A DNA stretch of 64,000 nucleotides from positions 96,464-160,463 of the forward strand of contig NZ_CAMHSK010000003.1 of assembly GCF_946187725.1 (NCBI RefSeq), written 5' to 3'. The DNA is from an uncultured Treponema sp. GTDB taxonomy: Bacteria; Spirochaetota; Spirochaetia; Treponematales; Treponemataceae. Shown here piece by piece: positions 16,664 through 25,641 of this stretch (the first letter of the stretch is position 1; each line of letters begins with the position of its first letter). Below the pieces are notes generated by a model, which did no database searches, was not told the origin of the DNA, and saw nothing but the letters and a program-made list of their open reading frames with translations. The position numbers were made by a program, and so were the translations under genes.

Positions 16664-19552
16664 ATGTTTTATCGATTCCGTTCGCTTTTTTTATCGATTT
16701 TTGTTCTTATTTTTTGCGTTATCCCTGCTTTTTCTTTGGGGGGAGCGCTTGCTGATTCTTCTTCGCCGCTTCAGGTGATTCGCACTGAGTTTTTTGACAT
16801 CATTTTTCCGGCTGAATGTCGCGAATCGGCTCAAAAAATTGAGGCTGTCTGCGATGACTATTATCTTGAAATTACGAAGATTCTTGAAACTGAAGCATAT
16901 CAACGGTTTCCTGTCACAATCACGCGTTCGGTCGAAAGCCTGAATGCCTATTATGCGGCTGTTCCTTACAATCGTATCGTTCTCTATGATACTTTGCCAG
17001 AAGAAAGCCTTGATATGTATGAGAACACGATTCAGAAAGTTTTTTACCATGAATTGACTCATGCGGTCACTTATAACATGAAGGGCAGAGTCATGAAAAA
17101 GCTTTCCTTTATTTCCGACATGGTGACTCCGGCATGGCTTTCAATTACGACATTCTGGGCTGAAGGTGCGACGGTCTCTTTTGAGAGCAAGGGCAGGGGC
17201 GGTCGCTTAAATGACCCTTTTTCTACGCAGATGGTCAATCAGTCCGTGATTGAAGGTCATTTTCCATCATGGCGCGATGTTACGGGTACCAGGGACACTT
17301 ACCCGGGCGGAACTGACGCGTATATGTTTGGCTCCATGTTTGCCGCTTATCTTCAGGAAACTTACGGAATGTCAAAATATGCCGAATTCTGGAAAAATGC
17401 CGGTTCAAGCCTTTCGTTGAGTTTTGTCGCCGGTGTGTTCAAAAAGACTTATGGAATCAAAATCACTGAAGTCTGGAAAAATTTTGAAAAGACCTTGAGT
17501 GTTCCCGCCGCTAAAAAAAATGCCGCTCTTCTCTCAAAGAAAAAATCGCGGGTTACGGCTTTAGATTCTTATTCCGACAGCGAAAACGGCGAGTTGAAAA
17601 TCGCTTATTTTGACACGCCTTCTTCTTCTCTCAGGCTTTTGACGATTGACGGTGATGGTAAAGTCAAAAAGAATAAAAAACTGCTTGCAATCACGGGAAT
17701 TAGCCGCGTTTCATTTTCTCCGGATGGCAAAAAACTTGCCCTGAGCAGAACGATTCTAAAGAAAAATGAAAAGTGTGTGCTTGCCGAATATGATTTGAAA
17801 AAAGGCCGTTATAAAGAATATGATTTGAATGCTCACCGCGACGGATATTTCAGGCTCAAAGACGATAAAATGGAGCTCGCTTCCGTTGAGATTGAAGGTG
17901 GATTTGCAAAGGGCGATGCTGCCGTTCTTCTTAAAAATGACGAGCTTCCTTTCGGTCCTATTTCAATCGAAAACAATCTTTATGCAGCGATAATCAAGGA
18001 CAGTCTCAAATGGAAAGTCCGGCTGTTTGATTCAGAAAATGTTCTTTTTGAATATGATTTTTCTGATTTGCCGGGCGAGAATGAAAGTCGGAATCTGATT
18101 CTGCATAATTTGCACTGCGTTAAGGCTGATTCTGAATCGATTTTCCTGTCTTTTACATGGGCAGAACTTGGAATGGGCGGAAAGATGCTTTCTCGTGCCG
18201 GATTTTTGAAAATTGACCGGAAATCAATGGGTGCGACTGCATTTTTGCAAAAAGAAAATGCCTTTGCCGGTGTGATTGATGCCTTTGTTGAAAAATCTGT
18301 TGTAAATCTTTTTGATGAGGTAGCTGATTCTGATGAAGCAGAACGCTCTTTTTGGGTGTATCTCGTTGCCGCTGAATATGAAAAAACTCCGCTCTATCGT
18401 GTCGAAATGCGTGCTGATGATTTTGAAGCCGTAAAAATCGCTGGAAGGCAAGGGAATGTACAGGCTTCTGCAAGCGATTCTTTAAGCGAAAATCCTTCTG
18501 ATTCTTTGCAAAATTTGGAAAAATCTCATCAGGAAATTTCTTATAATCCTTTCAGATATTACAAACGGGGCGTTTTTTTGCCGCTTTTGGGCTTTGTTCC
18601 TTCTTATAGTCATGATTTTAAGACAGATTCGAATTCGATTTTCGGCCTGACCTTTGTTTCGACAAATCCATGGGGTGACAGGCAGATTTCTTTTTCAGCG
18701 GGCTATGATCCAATTTACTCTAACGGCGGACTTGAACTTGGACTTTCGGGCGGAGATGATAGTTTCGGCTATTCACTGAGCGGAACTTGTCTTTTTGACA
18801 AAAAAGGATTCATGCAGAGCGTTGAGAATATTCAGCTTACGAAATATCTTTGGCGCGGAAAAGTCAGCTATTTCGGTGCAGGAACTCAGGGAATGTTCCT
18901 TTACGGAAGGCAGATTTGTGATGAGGAGCTTGAGAAGGGGCGTGATGATTCTGTTGGAAAAAGTGCAGACGGACTTGCTTTCGTTAAGTTTTCAAACATT
19001 CACAAAATTTCTACGGGCGTGTTTGATTATGCGGGATTTGCCTTGCAGCCATTTGTGCTTTGTTCTTACCGTGATACAGAAAAGCGCATTTTTGCTGACA
19101 AATATGTGAATGCGGGTGCGGCGTTGCAGCTTCGATTCCCGATTTTAGTTCCATTTTCGTTTTCGGCAGAAATTTTCCCGTCACACAAGTATACGGCTGC
19201 CACAAGCGTAACGGCCTACCTTGCTGATTTTGAGATTCACAAGGGAATTCCGGCGGTTTCGCTCTTCATGCAGCGATTTGTTTTGAGCGTGACTTACGCA
19301 GGAAAACTTTCGTATACTCATGATGAAATGTGGGATATAAAGCGGACTGAAGAAATCTTCAAAAATTCAAAAAAATCAGATTATTCTGACGCAATTCAGT
19401 TCTCAGGCGATTTGTATCTCTCTCCGAACACAGGATTCCTAGCAAACAGCGGATTTCAATTCACGGTCGGATACAAAGTCATTTATCGCCCAAATCCGTC
19501 AATAAACGAAAACCGGATTGTGTACGGAATTTCAGCAGGAACAAGCTTCTAA
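16664..19552 (+). CDS. Secreted HExxH metalloprotease with propeller-like and outer-membrane barrel-like regions
   Basis: A 962-aa exported protein with a signal peptide (cleavage near residue 25, PAFS-LGG). Residues about 35-270 form a gluzincin-type peptidase MA domain: zinc site HELTHAV at about 129-135, and the downstream WAEGATVSFES supplies the usual third ligand Glu. About 290-600 holds repeated beta strands such as ISRVSFSPDGKKLALSRT, typical of TolB/PD40 beta-propeller blades. From about 640 to the end, alternating strands rich in Tyr, Phe and Gly finish with Phe (GISAGTSF), as in outer-membrane beta-barrels. Hence it is probably anchored in the outer membrane; which side the protease faces is unknown. 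The stop codon lies in the first unit of a heptamer array. MA-domain/propeller fusions are known; the barrel call is inference. Confidence 0.75.
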   Translation: MFYRFRSLFLSIFVLIFCVIPAFSLGGALADSSSPLQVIRTEFFDIIFPAECRESAQKIEAVCDDYYLEITKILETEAYQRFPVTITRSVESLNAYYAAVPYNRIVLYDTLPEESLDMYENTIQKVFYHELTHAVTYNMKGRVMKKLSFISDMVTPAWLSITTFWAEGATVSFESKGRGGRLNDPFSTQMVNQSVIEGHFPSWRDVTGTRDTYPGGTDAYMFGSMFAAYLQETYGMSKYAEFWKNAGSSLSLSFVAGVFKKTYGIKITEVWKNFEKTLSVPAAKKNAALLSKKKSRVTALDSYSDSENGELKIAYFDTPSSSLRLLTIDGDGKVKKNKKLLAITGISRVSFSPDGKKLALSRTILKKNEKCVLAEYDLKKGRYKEYDLNAHRDGYFRLKDDKMELASVEIEGGFAKGDAAVLLKNDELPFGPISIENNLYAAIIKDSLKWKVRLFDSENVLFEYDFSDLPGENESRNLILHNLHCVKADSESIFLSFTWAELGMGGKMLSRAGFLKIDRKSMGATAFLQKENAFAGVIDAFVEKSVVNLFDEVADSDEAERSFWVYLVAAEYEKTPLYRVEMRADDFEAVKIAGRQGNVQASASDSLSENPSDSLQNLEKSHQEISYNPFRYYKRGVFLPLLGFVPSYSHDFKTDSNSIFGLTFVSTNPWGDRQISFSAGYDPIYSNGGLELGLSGGDDSFGYSLSGTCLFDKKGFMQSVENIQLTKYLWRGKVSYFGAGTQGMFLYGRQICDEELEKGRDDSVGKSADGLAFVKFSNIHKISTGVFDYAGFALQPFVLCSYRDTEKRIFADKYVNAGAALQLRFPILVPFSFSAEIFPSHKYTAATSVTAYLADFEIHKGIPAVSLFMQRFVLSVTYAGKLSYTHDEMWDIKRTEEIFKNSKKSDYSDAIQFSGDLYLSPNTGFLANSGFQFTVGYKVIYRPNPSINENRIVYGISAGTSF

Positions 19553-19604
19553 CTGCACATTGCTAACTGCTACTTGCTCACTGCACACTGCTAATTGCTA
19601 ATTT
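19549..19604. repeat. Heptamer tandem repeat (CTAACTG type) bridging convergent stops
   Basis: Eight consecutive in-phase 7-mers: CTAACTG, CACATTG, CTAACTG, CTACTTG, CTCACTG, CACACTG, CTAATTG, CTAATTT. The stop codon of the metalloprotease gene (19550-19552) and that of the minus-strand gene (19591-19593) both lie in the array. Confidence 0.8.
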
Positions 19605-20139
19605 TAATTTTCCCTTCACTCCACTTAAAAAATCGGGGGGCTTTGAAATCGATGTGCCATTCGCCTGTATAAAATCCGTTGTCGTTGATTACAGGCGTAA
19701 CGAAGATTACTTTTGCGGGATTTTCCGTATCGTATTCGAAAACATTCGATTCCCACTGATTTTTGTTCGCGATTCCTTCAGTGACTTTGAAACCTTTTTG
19801 TCTTTCTGGCGGTGTATAGACTGAAAAACGATATTTTCCGGGTTTCAGGTTCAGATGCATTGCCATTCCGCCGTCCAGAAAAGGCTGGTTCTTATAATGA
19901 TTCACAATATTCGGAATCGTTGCCCATTCGTAAGTCGCCTTGACCTTAGTTTTACTTACATCGTTGCCGTTTTTATCCTCAATACGCAAATAACATCGCA
20001 CATAATTGAAATCTTCCTTGTTCTCAGGTCGGTAAATTATCAACTCCCAGGGATTGTGACGGAGTTTTGTCAAATCAGAATCAGCATAAAGAAGTGTGAG
20101 AGAGAACAGTGCGGAAAGAAGGCAAATTATTTTCTTCAT
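19591..20139 (-). CDS. Secreted protein of unknown function
   Basis: A 182-aa protein with a clear signal peptide (MKKIICLLSALFSLTLLYA, cleavage about residue 19). The mature part is beta-rich, with strands such as WELIIYRPENKEDFNYVRCYLRI and LKPGKYRFSVYTPP that resemble a prealbumin/Ig-like sandwich fold. I do not recognise the family; a periplasmic or surface location is likely. It is convergent with the metalloprotease, and its last residues (ISN) and stop are encoded by the 19549-19604 heptamer array. A second, inverted heptamer array lies just upstream of its start (20160-20187), so the gene is bracketed by repeats. Confidence 0.7.
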   Translation of the reverse strand: MKKIICLLSALFSLTLLYADSDLTKLRHNPWELIIYRPENKEDFNYVRCYLRIEDKNGNDVSKTKVKATYEWATIPNIVNHYKNQPFLDGGMAMHLNLKPGKYRFSVYTPPERQKGFKVTEGIANKNQWESNVFEYDTENPAKVIFVTPVINDNGFYTGEWHIDFKAPRFFKWSEGKIKISN

Positions 20140-20159
20140 ATTAAATTATCGGTTAAAAA

Positions 20160-20187
20160 GTTAGCAGGTAGCAGTGAGCAGATATTA
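20160..20187. repeat. Heptamer repeat in inverted orientation to 19549
   Basis: Four 7-mers GTTAGCA, GGTAGCA, GTGAGCA, GATATTA. On the opposite strand these read TGCTAAC, TGCTACC, TGCTCAC, matching the 19549 array in sequence and period. Confidence 0.6.
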
Positions 20188-20228
20188 GTTTTTCTATAAA
20201 AACATAGTAAAATAGTAGGTAAAACCAC

Positions 20229-20257
20229 TTCTCAATTTAGGCAAAAAATTCTATAAT
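20229..20257 (+). promoter_or_regulatory. sufS promoter abutting the start codon
   Basis: TTCTCA (20229-20234), 17-bp spacer, TATAAT (20252-20257); the ATG follows 7 nt later with no ribosome-binding site. Confidence 0.5.
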
Positions 20258-20264
20258 TGTTTCT

Positions 20265-21503
20265 ATGAATAAATACCGAAATGACTTTCCGCTTTTCAAG
20301 GCGATTGATGAAAAAAATTCTGCTGATAACTCAGGTCTAATATATCTCGACACGGCTGCTACTGCTCAACGGCCTTACCTTGTTTTAAATGCGATGACTC
20401 ACTTTTATGCGACTCAGAACGCAAATCCTCTTCGCGGACTTTATTCTTTGAGCGAGAGGGCAACAAAGGCTTATGAGGATGCACGAGAGACCGTTGCCAA
20501 ATTCATCAATGCTCCGTCAAGCCGAGAAATCATTTTTACGCGAAATACAAGCGAGGGCTTGAATCTCATTGCAAATACCTACGGCATGGCGAATGTTAAC
20601 TCTGGCGATGAAATTGTCATTTCGATTATGGAGCATCATTCAAACATTCTTCCATGGCAGTTCGTGTGCCAGACTAAGGGTGCGACCTTAAAATTCATGT
20701 ATGTCGATAAGGAAACTGGCGAAATCCCAGAAAGTGAATATGCAAAAATCACGCCTAAAACGAAAATCGTTTCGCTGACTCATGTTTCAAATGTCTTGGG
20801 AACGACAAACCCGATTAAAAAGATTGCCGCAATTGCACACGAAAATGGAGCCGTAATGGTCGTTGACGGTGCTCAGTCAACTCCTCATATTAAGGTTGAT
20901 GTTCAGGATTTGGGCATAGATTTTTTTGCGATGAGCGGCCATAAACTCTGCGGTCCGATGGGAATTGGTGCCGTGTGGGGAAAAATGGAGCTTTTGGAAG
21001 CAATGCCGCCTTTCCTTCGCGGTGGTGAGATGATTGAATATGTTACCGAAACTAGCGCGACCTGGGCTGAAGTTCCTCATAAATTCGAGGCAGGAACCGT
21101 TAGCGCAGGTGATGCCGTTGGAATGGCTAGCGCAATCCGCTACATTCAGTCTGTCGGACTCGAAACAATTACCGAGCACGACAACGCACTTGCTGTCCGT
21201 CTCATCGAAGGATTCAAAAAAATCCCTCATGTGAACATCATCGGCAACAAGGATGGCACAAAGAGATGCGGAATCGTCACTTTTACGGTTGACGGCGTTC
21301 ATCCACATGACATTGCAACTCTTTTAAGTGAAGAAAACATCGCAATCCGTGCAGGTCATCACTGTGCCCAGCCTTTGGGAGCATATCTTGGCGAAACAGC
21401 TACCGCACGCGCAAGCCTTTACTTCTATAATACAGAAGAAGAAATTGACGCGCTGATTAAGAATGTCGCAAAGCTTCGTGAATGGAGCGGATTTAAAGAT
21501 TGA
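20265..21503 (+). CDS. sufS: SufS-type cysteine desulfurase
   Basis: A 412-aa PLP enzyme of the class V aminotransferase fold that converts cysteine to alanine, passing persulfide sulfur to iron-sulfur cluster assembly. Visible: YLDTAATAQRP near the N-terminus, NTSEGLNLIANTY, the SIMEHHSNILPWQ block, VVDGAQSTPH, PLP lysine in FFAMSGHKLCGPMGIG, and the active-site cysteine in the short-loop group II context AIRAGHHCAQPLG at about residue 366. This loop identifies SufS rather than IscS/NifS. No sufBCDU genes are nearby, so any scaffold partner lies outside the window. A hairpin (GTAGGG/CCCTAC, 21513-21542) follows the gene. Confidence 0.92.
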   Translation: MNKYRNDFPLFKAIDEKNSADNSGLIYLDTAATAQRPYLVLNAMTHFYATQNANPLRGLYSLSERATKAYEDARETVAKFINAPSSREIIFTRNTSEGLNLIANTYGMANVNSGDEIVISIMEHHSNILPWQFVCQTKGATLKFMYVDKETGEIPESEYAKITPKTKIVSLTHVSNVLGTTNPIKKIAAIAHENGAVMVVDGAQSTPHIKVDVQDLGIDFFAMSGHKLCGPMGIGAVWGKMELLEAMPPFLRGGEMIEYVTETSATWAEVPHKFEAGTVSAGDAVGMASAIRYIQSVGLETITEHDNALAVRLIEGFKKIPHVNIIGNKDGTKRCGIVTFTVDGVHPHDIATLLSEENIAIRAGHHCAQPLGAYLGETATARASLYFYNTEEEIDALIKNVAKLREWSGFKD

Positions 21504-21512
21504 AATAATAGC

Positions 21513-21542
21513 GTAGGGGAAAGCCTTCTCCTCGCTCCCTAC
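21513..21542 (+). other. Hairpin after sufS
   Basis: GTAGGG (21513-21518) pairs with CCCTAC (21537-21542). It begins GCGTAGGGGA, similar to the left edge of the dispersed repeat at 22823, and may be a degenerate or partial copy or a weak terminator (TTAAAA and a later CCCCTTTT follow). Confidence 0.35.
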
Positions 21543-21556
21543 CCTTAAAATCCCCT

Positions 21557-21584
21557 TTTACAATTTTCTGTATTTCGTTAAAAT
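21557..21584 (+). promoter_or_regulatory. dapL promoter close to start codon
   Basis: TTTACA (21557-21562), 16-bp spacer, TAAAAT (21579-21584); the ATG is 9 nt downstream of the -10 box with no ribosome-binding site. Confidence 0.5.
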
Positions 21585-21593
21585 AGTCTTACT

Positions 21594-22817
21594 ATGATTA
21601 AACGAAATACTGGATTTGCAAATTTGACCGCAGGTTATCTCTTCCCGGAGATTGCCCGCCGCCGCCGTGAATATGTCGCTTCTCATCCTGAAGCAAAAAT
21701 CATTTCCCTTGGAATTGGAAACACCACTGAACCTCTTTCAAAACATATTGCTTCAAAAATGAGCGAATATTGTCTTGCTCTTGCCACTCCAGAAGGCTAC
21801 TCTGGCTACGGAGATGAGCAGGGAAATTCTGCTTTAAGGGCACGAATTGCTGAAGTCTTTTATCCAGGCCTTGTTGATGCAAGCGAGGTTTTCATTTCTG
21901 ACGGTGCAAAATGCGATATCGCACGAATCCAGACACTTTTTGGTCGTGAAGTAAAAGTCGCTGTTCAGGATCCGGCTTATCCTGTCTATGTTGACGGAAG
22001 CGTTGTTGTAGGGGCTGCCGGCGAAAACAACGGAACAGGTTACAATGGAATCACTTATCTTCCATGTTCTCCAGAAAATGACTTTTTCCCTGATTTGAGC
22101 AAAGTTGAGCCAAATACGCTCATTTATTTCTGTTCACCGAACAATCCAACTGGTGCAGTTGCAACAAAAGACCAGCTTAAAAAGCTCGTTGATTTTGCGA
22201 ATAAAAATGGCTGTATCATCATTTTTGATGCCGCATACTGTGAGTTCATTCGCGACAAAAATCTTCCAAAAACTATTTACGAGATTGAAGGTGCGAAAAC
22301 TTGTGCAATCGAGGTCAATTCATTCTCTAAGCCGGCAGGATTCACTGGTGTCCGTTTGGGCTGGTCAATCGTTCCGAACGAGCTTAAATTTGAAGACAGT
22401 TCAAGCGTAAACAAAGACTGGAACCGCGTAATGACCACGCTTTTCAATGGTGCTTCAAATGTCGCACAGGCAGGCGGTCTTGCAGCCTTGGATGAGCAGG
22501 GATTGCAGGACATGAAGGCTCAGGTTGATTACTACCTTGCCAACGGTCACAAAATCAAGGAAACACTTGACGGCGAGAATTTCAAGAAAATGGGCGTCGA
22601 AGCATTCTTTACAGGCAATGGTCCGTATGTATGGGCAAAATTCCCTGGAAAGAAAAGCTGGGAAGTTTTCGATGCAATTTTGGACAAGTGCCACATCGTA
22701 ACTACACCGGGCAGTGGTTTCGGTCCTGCCGGGGAGTCTTTCATCCGTTTCAGCTCATTCGGTCACAAAGCCGACATCGAAGAAGCCTGCAAGCGGCTCA
22801 GTAAATTTGAGATGTAG
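21594..22817 (+). CDS. dapL: LL-diaminopimelate aminotransferase
   Basis: A 407-aa class I/II PLP aminotransferase that converts tetrahydrodipicolinate directly to LL-diaminopimelate, bypassing the DapD/DapC/DapE steps of lysine and peptidoglycan precursor synthesis. DapL hallmarks: N-terminal YLFPEIARRRREY, ISLGIGNTTEPL, EGYSGYGDEQGNSALRARIA, FISDGAKCDIARIQ, YFCSPNNPTGAV, PLP lysine in NSFSKPAGFTGVRLGW, and the C-terminal TPGSGFGPAGESFIRFSSFG. Spirochaetes are among the groups known to use this route. A dispersed GC-rich repeat immediately follows the stop codon. Confidence 0.95.
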   Translation: MIKRNTGFANLTAGYLFPEIARRRREYVASHPEAKIISLGIGNTTEPLSKHIASKMSEYCLALATPEGYSGYGDEQGNSALRARIAEVFYPGLVDASEVFISDGAKCDIARIQTLFGREVKVAVQDPAYPVYVDGSVVVGAAGENNGTGYNGITYLPCSPENDFFPDLSKVEPNTLIYFCSPNNPTGAVATKDQLKKLVDFANKNGCIIIFDAAYCEFIRDKNLPKTIYEIEGAKTCAIEVNSFSKPAGFTGVRLGWSIVPNELKFEDSSSVNKDWNRVMTTLFNGASNVAQAGGLAALDEQGLQDMKAQVDYYLANGHKIKETLDGENFKKMGVEAFFTGNGPYVWAKFPGKKSWEVFDAILDKCHIVTTPGSGFGPAGESFIRFSSFGHKADIEEACKRLSKFEM

Positions 22818-22822
22818 TAAAT

Positions 22823-22927
22823 GCGTAAGGGATAGAAGGGGCGGCGAAGCCGTTGCGTAGCAATGTAGTGCGGTTAGCACGGAACCCCGGATAGCCCGAC
22901 CGCCGCTTGAAAAGCGGTGGTTACGCC
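22823..22927. repeat. Dispersed GC-rich repeat, copy 1
   Basis: A block of about 105 bp between dapL and the next gene. It shares with 63766-63884 the left block GGGGCGGCG(A/T)AGCCGTT, an internal GCG..TTAGC..G..AACCCCG, and the right block AG.CCCGACCGCCG followed by a short palindrome; the middle differs. GCGGCG near the left end can pair with CGCCGC near the right end, and GGGG with CCCC, so the element can fold on itself. Confidence 0.75.
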
Positions 22928-22933
22928 CAATTA

Positions 22934-24157
22934 TTACAATTCTTTTTTATACCCGATGTGGATTTTTACTGCATCGGGTTCATTTTTTGCGAGCTTTGAA
23001 AAGCCAATCTGTGGCATTATTTTCAGTTTTCCGCCGCCTGCTTCAATGTCTGCGAACGGGCAGAGTTTTATTCTGAATGAATCAAGCAAATCTTTGTCTT
23101 CAAGGTCATTTATGTGCTTTTCCTCAAAGGTTCCTGTCAGATTTGCGCCGATGCTGTAATTTGTTTTTTTTGTATGCTGTCGGTCTGAAAAAATACAGAG
23201 GTTTGCGCCAAAGGTGTCTTTCTCATCAAGAAAAATGAGTTTTTTTGCCCTTTTTTCCGGCATATTGAATGCGGTCAAGCGGATTTTGCATTTTTTGAAA
23301 TTAAATCTTGGTTCAGCAAGAATGTGAATTTTGCTGATGTCGGGATATTTCGCATTGTCCGTGTTCCTGACAGGGTAATATTCCAGTCCGTATTGTGAAT
23401 AAAGTGAAAAAAATGCGTCTTCGTTTCCGAGAAGCATGTCGAAACCTGTGTGAAAGTAAAGCGTGTCAATCAGCAGGAATACTTCCCGTTCGTTTTCAGT
23501 GCCTTCATTTTCTATCGTGTAAAGAGGGGCGCCTGCTCCAAAAAGCCAGTCTAGTTTCAGATTTTGATATGCACATGCAAATCTAAAATCTGCGTTCAAC
23601 TGCTTTGTATCTTCAAAATTCTTCTTGATTTTAGCGAACATGAATGCCGCACTGACCGGTTTGTCCTTAAAGGTTGCCGAGTAGCATCCGCCAAGACCGT
23701 ATGCGGGATAGATGATGGCTCCTGTCTGTCCGAGATATGTTTCGGTCAGCATTGATGAGTAGCTTTTGATTCCAAGATGTCTCGTAATGTACTGCTGGCT
23801 TCCGATTGTCTCAAAATGGCCGAGAAAAAAACTGAGCGTATGTGTCATTCCGAGGAAAGATTTAGTTGCCGTTAAAGAAAGTTCGTTAATTTGGAATACT
23901 GAATCTTCTGCTTCCTGCGTGATTCCGTTTTTGTACATGTCATCTGTATAAAGAGAGAATTCTGCGCGGCCGGAAAATGTGTCTGAAACTGTGAGCTGGC
24001 CTGCAAAAAATCCATCTAGATACAGTGCCGGATCAAAGCCCCTGGAATCTTCGTTTGATAAAGTCGCTGCACCGCCGGTTTCGCCTGAGAAAAATGTTGC
24101 GGCAAAGAGGGAAGGGGAGAGAAGTGCGGTCAGTATAAATGAATGAATTTTCTTCAT
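22934..24157 (-). CDS. Predicted outer-membrane beta-barrel protein
   Basis: A 407-aa exported protein with signal peptide MKKIHSFILTALLSPSLFA. The mature sequence alternates polar and aromatic residues in strands of about ten (for example FSGRAEFSLYTDDM, LDWLFGAGAPLYTI, DAFFSLYSQYGLEYYP) separated by acidic turns. It ends KIHIGYKKEL rather than in the Phe/Tyr preferred by proteobacterial BAM. This is the look of a spirochaetal outer-membrane porin-like protein. It starts 11 nt after the stop of the OmpA-like gene, so the two are surely co-transcribed; together they suggest an outer-membrane/peptidoglycan module. No specific family recognised. Confidence 0.65.
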   Translation of the reverse strand: MKKIHSFILTALLSPSLFAATFFSGETGGAATLSNEDSRGFDPALYLDGFFAGQLTVSDTFSGRAEFSLYTDDMYKNGITQEAEDSVFQINELSLTATKSFLGMTHTLSFFLGHFETIGSQQYITRHLGIKSYSSMLTETYLGQTGAIIYPAYGLGGCYSATFKDKPVSAAFMFAKIKKNFEDTKQLNADFRFACAYQNLKLDWLFGAGAPLYTIENEGTENEREVFLLIDTLYFHTGFDMLLGNEDAFFSLYSQYGLEYYPVRNTDNAKYPDISKIHILAEPRFNFKKCKIRLTAFNMPEKRAKKLIFLDEKDTFGANLCIFSDRQHTKKTNYSIGANLTGTFEEKHINDLEDKDLLDSFRIKLCPFADIEAGGGKLKIMPQIGFSKLAKNEPDAVKIHIGYKKEL

Positions 24158-24168
24158 AGGCGGCCCCG

Positions 24169-25509
24169 CTAGTATCTTTGAATGTATGTCGCTTTCGGGC
24201 GGGCCGTAATTATTACACGACGGTTTTGTGCCCTGCCTTCAGGGGTTGCGTTCGATGCGATAGGCTGTGTTCCGCCGTAACCTTTGTAGCTGAGTATTGA
24301 GCGACTGATTCCGTTTTTAATCAGTTCGTTCACGATTGTTTCTGCTCGTGCGATTGAAAGATTCATCTGACCTTGCGGTTTATTTACATCTGCCGTGTGT
24401 CCTTCAATCAGAATCGTGTATGCTTCATCCCGGTTGAAGGCTTTGAGTGCTGCTGCGAGATTCTGCATTTTCGGAAGTTCCGATTCGAGAAGCCGTGAAC
24501 TGTCCGCAACGAATTTCAAATCGTAGAGAATTTCGATTTTGTCGCCTCTTGGAAGGATAATCGGTGCTTCTTCGTTATCAGGGAAATAGCTCTTGATTTC
24601 AAGGAATGGAGCGTAATAATCCTGACGGGTCTGCTCTTTTTGTACCGAATACTTGAGGTTCTCTTCATTGAGAAGGATTACAACCTTGCCTTCCTGCAAA
24701 AGTTTAAGGTTTTCTGGCACTGAGAGAATTTTAAGGGCATCTTCCCGTGAGATTACCGGGTCCGTTCTGAGATGACCGTAAACTTTTCGGGCCTTTATTC
24801 TGAGCGGATCTGAACCAACTCTGTTGCGATAATAACTTTCATCGTCACGCCAGTCATATCCAAGCATTCCGTTTTTGAATTCGACTTCAGGGTTCCCCAT
24901 GTTTCTTTCGTAGATTAAGTTCATGTTTTCATCCCAAAGCTGCGGGAAAAAACAAGGATATGCTGAATCAGACATGAATTCGCCGTGCACATCCAGCTCT
25001 CCCCTTGCGTCGATTATGATTCCTGTGTAGGCGCGTGAAGCGACATTCTCAATCGGTTTAGCATTTTTGTACGGAAAATGATGCTTAATCATTAATGATG
25101 AAATTTCATGCAAATTGATTGAGTGCGTTGTTTTCAATGTGAGAGTTCCGTCGGTAAAGAATCCCGGTGATTTCTTGCCTTCATCGATGATTTTTGTGAG
25201 CTGATCCAGAGTGATTGCGTCCTGAAGTACCAAATCTCCGAGCTGCTGGCTTGAATTTACATATAGCGAGAAAAGCGGGTCTTTTATGAGTTCCGGGAGT
25301 TTGACTTCAACAAAATTGATGGCCGCCCTTTTTCCGGACGGCATACTGATTCCGGCCTTTTCTGTATCGAGGCTTACCTCAGAGACAAAACTGGATTTTG
25401 ACCAGTCGATTACACTGTTCGAAGAGATGATTTTTCCATTGTTTGCGGCAAAACTGTTTCCTGCAAGTGTCGCACATAAAATTAGTGAAGATAAAAATTT
25501 ACTTCTCAC
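24169..25509 (-). CDS. OmpA-family peptidoglycan-binding outer-membrane protein
   Basis: A 446-aa protein with signal peptide ending near NSFA-ANNG. The GTG at 25509 is chosen as start because AGGAAGAG lies 4 nt upstream and the signal peptide then begins properly; the TTG at 25554 would prepend a Lys/Arg-rich stretch. The first 300 residues are of unknown fold and include repeated references to DPVISREDALKILS-like strands. The C-terminal 110 residues are a clear OmpA-like domain: ILYDLKFVADSS, TILIEGHTADVN, LSIARAETIVNELIKNGI, YKGYGGTQPIA and the closing GRAQNRRVIITARP, which binds diaminopimelate in peptidoglycan. It sits between a lytic transglycosylase and a barrel protein, consistent with an envelope operon. 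Confidence 0.85.
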   Translation of the reverse strand: MRSKFLSSLILCATLAGNSFAANNGKIISSNSVIDWSKSSFVSEVSLDTEKAGISMPSGKRAAINFVEVKLPELIKDPLFSLYVNSSQQLGDLVLQDAITLDQLTKIIDEGKKSPGFFTDGTLTLKTTHSINLHEISSLMIKHHFPYKNAKPIENVASRAYTGIIIDARGELDVHGEFMSDSAYPCFFPQLWDENMNLIYERNMGNPEVEFKNGMLGYDWRDDESYYRNRVGSDPLRIKARKVYGHLRTDPVISREDALKILSVPENLKLLQEGKVVILLNEENLKYSVQKEQTRQDYYAPFLEIKSYFPDNEEAPIILPRGDKIEILYDLKFVADSSRLLESELPKMQNLAAALKAFNRDEAYTILIEGHTADVNKPQGQMNLSIARAETIVNELIKNGISRSILSYKGYGGTQPIASNATPEGRAQNRRVIITARPKATYIQRY

Positions 25510-25641
25510 GATTCTCTTCCTTTTTTTAAAGTTCTTCGTTTTTATTTTCGGCAAACAAAAATTGAAACTTGAAAAATGAGGTGAGAAAAATCGTTAAGAG
25601 TGAGCGAGTTGTGCTCTGTGGCGCGTGTTTCGGATGAGGCG

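Noticed and set aside
19549..20187. Gene 19591-20139 as a mobile cassette bounded by inverted repeats
   Set aside because: The flanking sequences are short degenerate heptamer arrays also found elsewhere, with no transposase or target duplication; bracketing may be coincidence.
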